From NCBI GenBank assembly GCA_016298065.1, contig JAEDDN010000015.1:1-8823 (forward strand): a stretch of DNA of 8,823 bases, written 5' to 3'. The notes under the pieces are model-generated. The model worked only from the letters and a program-made list of their open reading frames with translations, was not told where the DNA came from and did not search any database. Positions 6,608 through 8,823 of this stretch are shown here, piece by piece. The DNA comes from Oscillospiraceae bacterium. GTDB lineage: Bacteria; Bacillota; Clostridia; Oscillospirales; Ruminococcaceae. The translations under genes and the position numbers were made by a program. Positions within the stretch are counted from its first letter, which is position 1. The number at the start of each line of letters is the position of its first letter.

Positions 6608-7639
6608 ATGAATATATTAAAGAAAGCCGCAGCGGGAATAATTGCCGCAACAATGCTTTTGAGCGTTGCAGGCTGTTCAAAGGGAAACTATGCATTAAAG
6701 CTCGGTGACGTAACGGTAAGCCCCGGCGTTTACGTTTATCTTCAAACTGCAGCGCTTAACGAGGCACAGTCAAGTGAAGATTATGATGCAGAGCTTAAAA
6801 ACATTTGGGATAATAAAATTGACGGCTTATCCTTAAAGGATTATATAAACGATAAGGCTTTGGAAAACACAAAGCAGTACGCCGTTGTTGAGGATTGGTT
6901 TAACGAGAAAGGCTTAACCCTTTCCGAAGACGATTTGGCTAACGCCGACGCCTATGCGGATTATTACTGGGAATACTACAGCGAATATTACGAAGCTCTC
7001 GGCATAAGCGAAGACAGCTTTAAAAATGTTATGACCAATAACTACAAGTATCAGGACTTGTTTATGGATTACTATTCACCTGACGGCGAAAACGCTATAC
7101 CCGAAGATGAATTAAGGCAGTATTACACCGAAAATTACGCTCAGTACAAGGCTATCTCAATCTCCAAAATCGACCCTGAAACAAGCACCGCTTATGATGA
7201 CGATACCTTAACGGTACTTGAGCAGAAGGCAAACGATTATCTTTCACGTTTACAGTCGGGCGAAGACATAGACAAGCTTATTTATGAGTATGCTTTGGAA
7301 AATGCAAAAGAGGGCGAAGAAGTAACCTTGGCTGAGGGTGACGAAAACCTGCAAAACGTTGAGTTAAGCGCCGAATCCAAGCTTTCGAATGCAGTATTTG
7401 ACGCCGAAGCCGGTACACCTACATTGGCTTCCGACGACAATTACTATTATGTATTTATCCGCTATGACGTTTCGGAAAACGAGGAATATTATGATTCCTT
7501 GCTCGAAACCTTGATGTATAACTGCAGATCCGAAGAGTTTGAGGACTTACTTGCAGAAAAAACCGCAAACGCTAAATTTGATATAAACACCGGTGAATTA
7601 AAAAAATATAAGCCCAAAAAGCTTGTAGACGAACAATAA
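6608..7639 (+). CDS. Secreted lipoprotein, SurA/PrsA-like foldase candidate
   Basis: A 343-residue exported lipoprotein. It has a lysine-containing n-region, a hydrophobic core and lipobox SVAGC (19-23), so C23 should be lipidated and the protein tethered outside the membrane. LGDVTVSPGVYVYLQ (32-46) resembles the start of SurA_N-type chaperone domains. Residues about 181-290 have the order of a parvulin domain (YKAISISKI, then ANDYLSRLQSGEDIDKLIYEYA at 208-229, then AVFDAEAGTPTLASDDNYYYVFI), but the usual RHIL-type histidine strand is not recognisable. It may be a chaperone without isomerase activity. It is strikingly acidic and tyrosine-rich (about 116-128). Position directly after pth-mfd fits a foldase gene often found there in Clostridia. 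Start ATG has GGGAGG 9 nt upstream. Lipoprotein status is secure; the foldase role is inferred. Confidence 0.85.
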   Translation: MNILKKAAAGIIAATMLLSVAGCSKGNYALKLGDVTVSPGVYVYLQTAALNEAQSSEDYDAELKNIWDNKIDGLSLKDYINDKALENTKQYAVVEDWFNEKGLTLSEDDLANADAYADYYWEYYSEYYEALGISEDSFKNVMTNNYKYQDLFMDYYSPDGENAIPEDELRQYYTENYAQYKAISISKIDPETSTAYDDDTLTVLEQKANDYLSRLQSGEDIDKLIYEYALENAKEGEEVTLAEGDENLQNVELSAESKLSNAVFDAEAGTPTLASDDNYYYVFIRYDVSENEEYYDSLLETLMYNCRSEEFEDLLAEKTANAKFDINTGELKKYKPKKLVDEQ

Positions 7640-7649
7640 AATAAACAGT

Positions 7650-7683
7650 AACCCTCCGTCGATTATATCGACGGAGGGTTTTT
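7650..7683. terminator. Bidirectional terminator between convergent genes
   Basis: A perfect 13-bp stem, AACCCTCCGTCGA/TCGACGGAGGGTT, with a 5-nt loop, followed by TTT in the plus direction. It starts 10 bp after the lipoprotein stop and ends just before the stop of the minus-strand deacetylase. The plus-strand T-run is best; the minus side has a broken T-rich stretch (TTACTGTTTATTTTATT). Confidence 0.92.
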
Positions 7684-7686
7684 CAT

Positions 7687-8559
7687 TTATCCCTGCAAAA
7701 TATTTGAGATATTTTTTCCGTGAGGTCGGTTAAACCTATATAGCTTTATCAAATCCCCTTTTTTATACTCACTGTTATCGGGGTAATTTACCTTTTCCTC
7801 ACAGGTGAGTATCACCTTAAAGCCGAATTCCTTTAAAATTTCCTCACTCTCGCTCGAACAACACCCGAAAGGATATGCAAACACCGTAGGTCTAAAGCCC
7901 AGCTCCTGTTCGATTTCATCGTTAAATGCCAGCACGTCATTTTCAAGTAACTTCTTATACTCGTCGCTTGTTTCGCTATCAAGTTTTTGTATGCCTGTGC
8001 GTTTGCCGCTTTCACAGGTGTGAAGCTCGTAGGTGTGGTTGCCGAGCTCTATAATATTGTTTGCAAGCATATCCTTTATCTGCGTCCACGACAGGTGCGA
8101 ATAGCTAAGCGACCTTGCCACGTTTGCGGAATAAAGGTCGGTGTACTTGCCTATGACCGATACTACTACACTTGCGTTATGCTCTGTAAGTATCGGCTCT
8201 ATGTATGCGTTTAGCGTTTCATATCCGTCGTCAAAGGTTAAAAGCACCGCCTTGCTCGGCAGCGGCGTATTATTTTCGTAATAATCTATTATCTGCTTTA
8301 CGGTTACTATGGTGTAGCCGTTTTTTTCGATATACTCTAAATCGCTTTCAAATTCCTCCGGCGAGATTACATATTTGCCGAGTGCATTTGGGTTCGTAGA
8401 AACCTGATGATACATTAAAACGATAAGCGAGCCCTCCTTAAAGTTTTGCACGGCAACTGCCTTTTTTTCGGTGTATTCAAAATAGCAAAGCAATATGTTC
8501 CCGAAAATTATAACCGCAAGGCAAAACACGGCACATACACCTGCCAATTTATTGTTCAC
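7687..8559 (-). CDS. Membrane-anchored polysaccharide deacetylase (NodB/CE4 family)
   Basis: A 290-residue protein with a single N-terminal membrane segment (about 5-26) that should anchor the catalytic domain outside the cell. It likely removes N-acetyl groups from peptidoglycan or another surface polysaccharide. CE4 landmarks: VLMYHQV (47-53), LTFDDGY (107-113, D110 and D111), metal-ligand motif GNHTYELH (173-180, H175 and H180), and RPTVFAYPFG (223-232). A late RFNRPHG (275-281) may supply the final histidine motif. The histidine pair is spaced H-x4-H rather than the classical H-[ST]-x-x-H; I recall this in related Firmicutes enzymes but cannot check it. The start is GTG, set by GAGGTGA 6 nt upstream; stop is TAA. 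It is monocistronic and convergent with the lipoprotein gene. The substrate is unknown; a cell-wall or spore role is inference. Confidence 0.93.
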   Translation of the reverse strand: MNNKLAGVCAVFCLAVIIFGNILLCYFEYTEKKAVAVQNFKEGSLIVLMYHQVSTNPNALGKYVISPEEFESDLEYIEKNGYTIVTVKQIIDYYENNTPLPSKAVLLTFDDGYETLNAYIEPILTEHNASVVVSVIGKYTDLYSANVARSLSYSHLSWTQIKDMLANNIIELGNHTYELHTCESGKRTGIQKLDSETSDEYKKLLENDVLAFNDEIEQELGFRPTVFAYPFGCCSSESEEILKEFGFKVILTCEEKVNYPDNSEYKKGDLIKLYRFNRPHGKNISNILQG

Positions 8560-8565
8560 GCAAAA

Positions 8566-8572
8566 TCACCTC
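8566..8572 (-). promoter_or_regulatory. Ribosome binding site for the deacetylase GTG start
   Basis: On the minus strand GAGGTGA matches the 16S anti-Shine-Dalgarno sequence well and ends 6 nt before the GTG at 8559. The start also sits exactly before the membrane-anchor segment. Confidence 0.8.
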
Positions 8573-8602
8573 ATTTTCTGCTATGTATCTATAGAAATAT
8601 AT

Positions 8603-8662
8603 GTTATAATAACCTTAGTTATGTCGGCTGTAAAAGCCGACGGGGCTTCGCCCTTACAAAAT
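8603..8662. repeat. Palindromic repeat copy 1
   Basis: It begins GTTATAATAACCT, followed by hairpin GTCGGCT/AGCCGAC with loop GTAAA (8623-8641), then GGGC/GCCC around TTC and the tail CCTTACAAAAT. A second copy in the same orientation begins 159 bp later, at 8762. The minus strand of this copy provides the -35 box (TTTACA) and the -10 box of the deacetylase promoter. Confidence 0.85.
8606..8634 (-). promoter_or_regulatory. Promoter of the deacetylase gene, lying within a repeat
   Basis: On the minus strand TTTACA (8629-8634), a 17-bp spacer and TATTAT (8606-8611) give five of six matches at each box, about 47 bp upstream of the GTG. The -35 lies in the loop of the GTCGGCT/AGCCGAC hairpin and the -10 in the GTTATAATAAC part of the repeat. 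Confidence 0.62.
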
Positions 8663-8763
8663 CCTGTCGGATTTTACTAAGAACATTTTAACGAAAAAGC
8701 TTTCGTGCTAAAGCACGACCGAGGCTATCGCCTCACGCAAAGGCTTTGCCTTTGGCTTTGCGT
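8658..8763. repeat. Cluster of distinct short hairpins
   Basis: Four back-to-back palindromes: AAAATCC/GGATTTT (8658-8675), TCGTGC/GCACGA around TAAA (8703-8718), GAGGC/GCCTC around TATC (8721-8734), and ACGCAAAG/CTTTGCGT (8735-8763) enclosing AAAGGC/GCCTTT (8739-8753). No ORF is present, and no RNA gene is recognised. Confidence 0.8.
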
Positions 8764-8823
8764 TATAATAACCTATAAAATATGTTGACTGTAAGAGCCG
8801 ACGGGGCTTCGCCCTTACAAAAT
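8762..8823. repeat. Palindromic repeat copy 2, running to the window end
   Basis: It shares GTTATAATAACCT and then AGCCGACGGGGCTTCGCCC plus TTACAAAAT with copy 1. Its hairpin is degenerate (TTGACT versus GTCGGCT in the left arm), so copy 1 is the better-paired one. The window ends inside the conserved tail, and the unit may continue. Confidence 0.8.

Overview
The window looks like chromosomal DNA from a low-GC Gram-positive bacterium, most likely class Clostridia (gut Oscillospirales/Ruminococcus-like). The evidence is AT-rich coding sequence, GGAGG-type ribosome sites, GTG starts alongside ATG, the Firmicutes-style order pth-mfd-foldase lipoprotein, and a palindromic intergenic repeat that I associate with such genomes. 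The placement is inference; there is no rRNA or other taxonomic marker here.

Layout. (1) Positions 1-1085 are an accessory, repeat-dense segment. Two tandem arrays of ~75-bp units (1-240 and 917-1082), each unit carrying a perfect 22-bp hairpin, flank a small DUF559-type PD-(D/E)XK nuclease-like gene (265-633, minus). A MITE-like element with hairpin ends (775-931) runs directly into the second array, and the array units begin with a copy of that element's end. (2) 1132-2202 (minus) encodes a PRK06851-like P-loop ATPase with its own intrinsic terminator at 1090-1117. (3) 2381-6479 (plus) is the conserved housekeeping pair pth (peptidyl-tRNA hydrolase) and mfd (transcription-repair coupling factor), 34 bp apart and probably one transcript. 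(4) 6608-7639 (plus) is a secreted lipoprotein resembling SurA/PrsA-type foldases, with a strong promoter of its own. (5) A strong bidirectional hairpin (7650-7683) separates it from a convergent membrane-anchored polysaccharide deacetylase (7687-8559, minus). (6) 8603-8823 is a second repeat region: two direct copies of a ~60-bp palindromic unit around a run of different short hairpins. The left copy supplies the -35 box of the deacetylase promoter.

Pth recycles peptidyl-tRNAs and Mfd removes stalled RNA polymerase and recruits excision repair. The lipoprotein and deacetylase act at the cell surface. The genes themselves belong to known families. The least explained part is the hairpin-rich non-coding DNA: several unrelated stems share a similar GC-closed small loop, hairpins appear to have been exchanged inside the MITE-like element, and a nuclease gene sits between two copies of the array.
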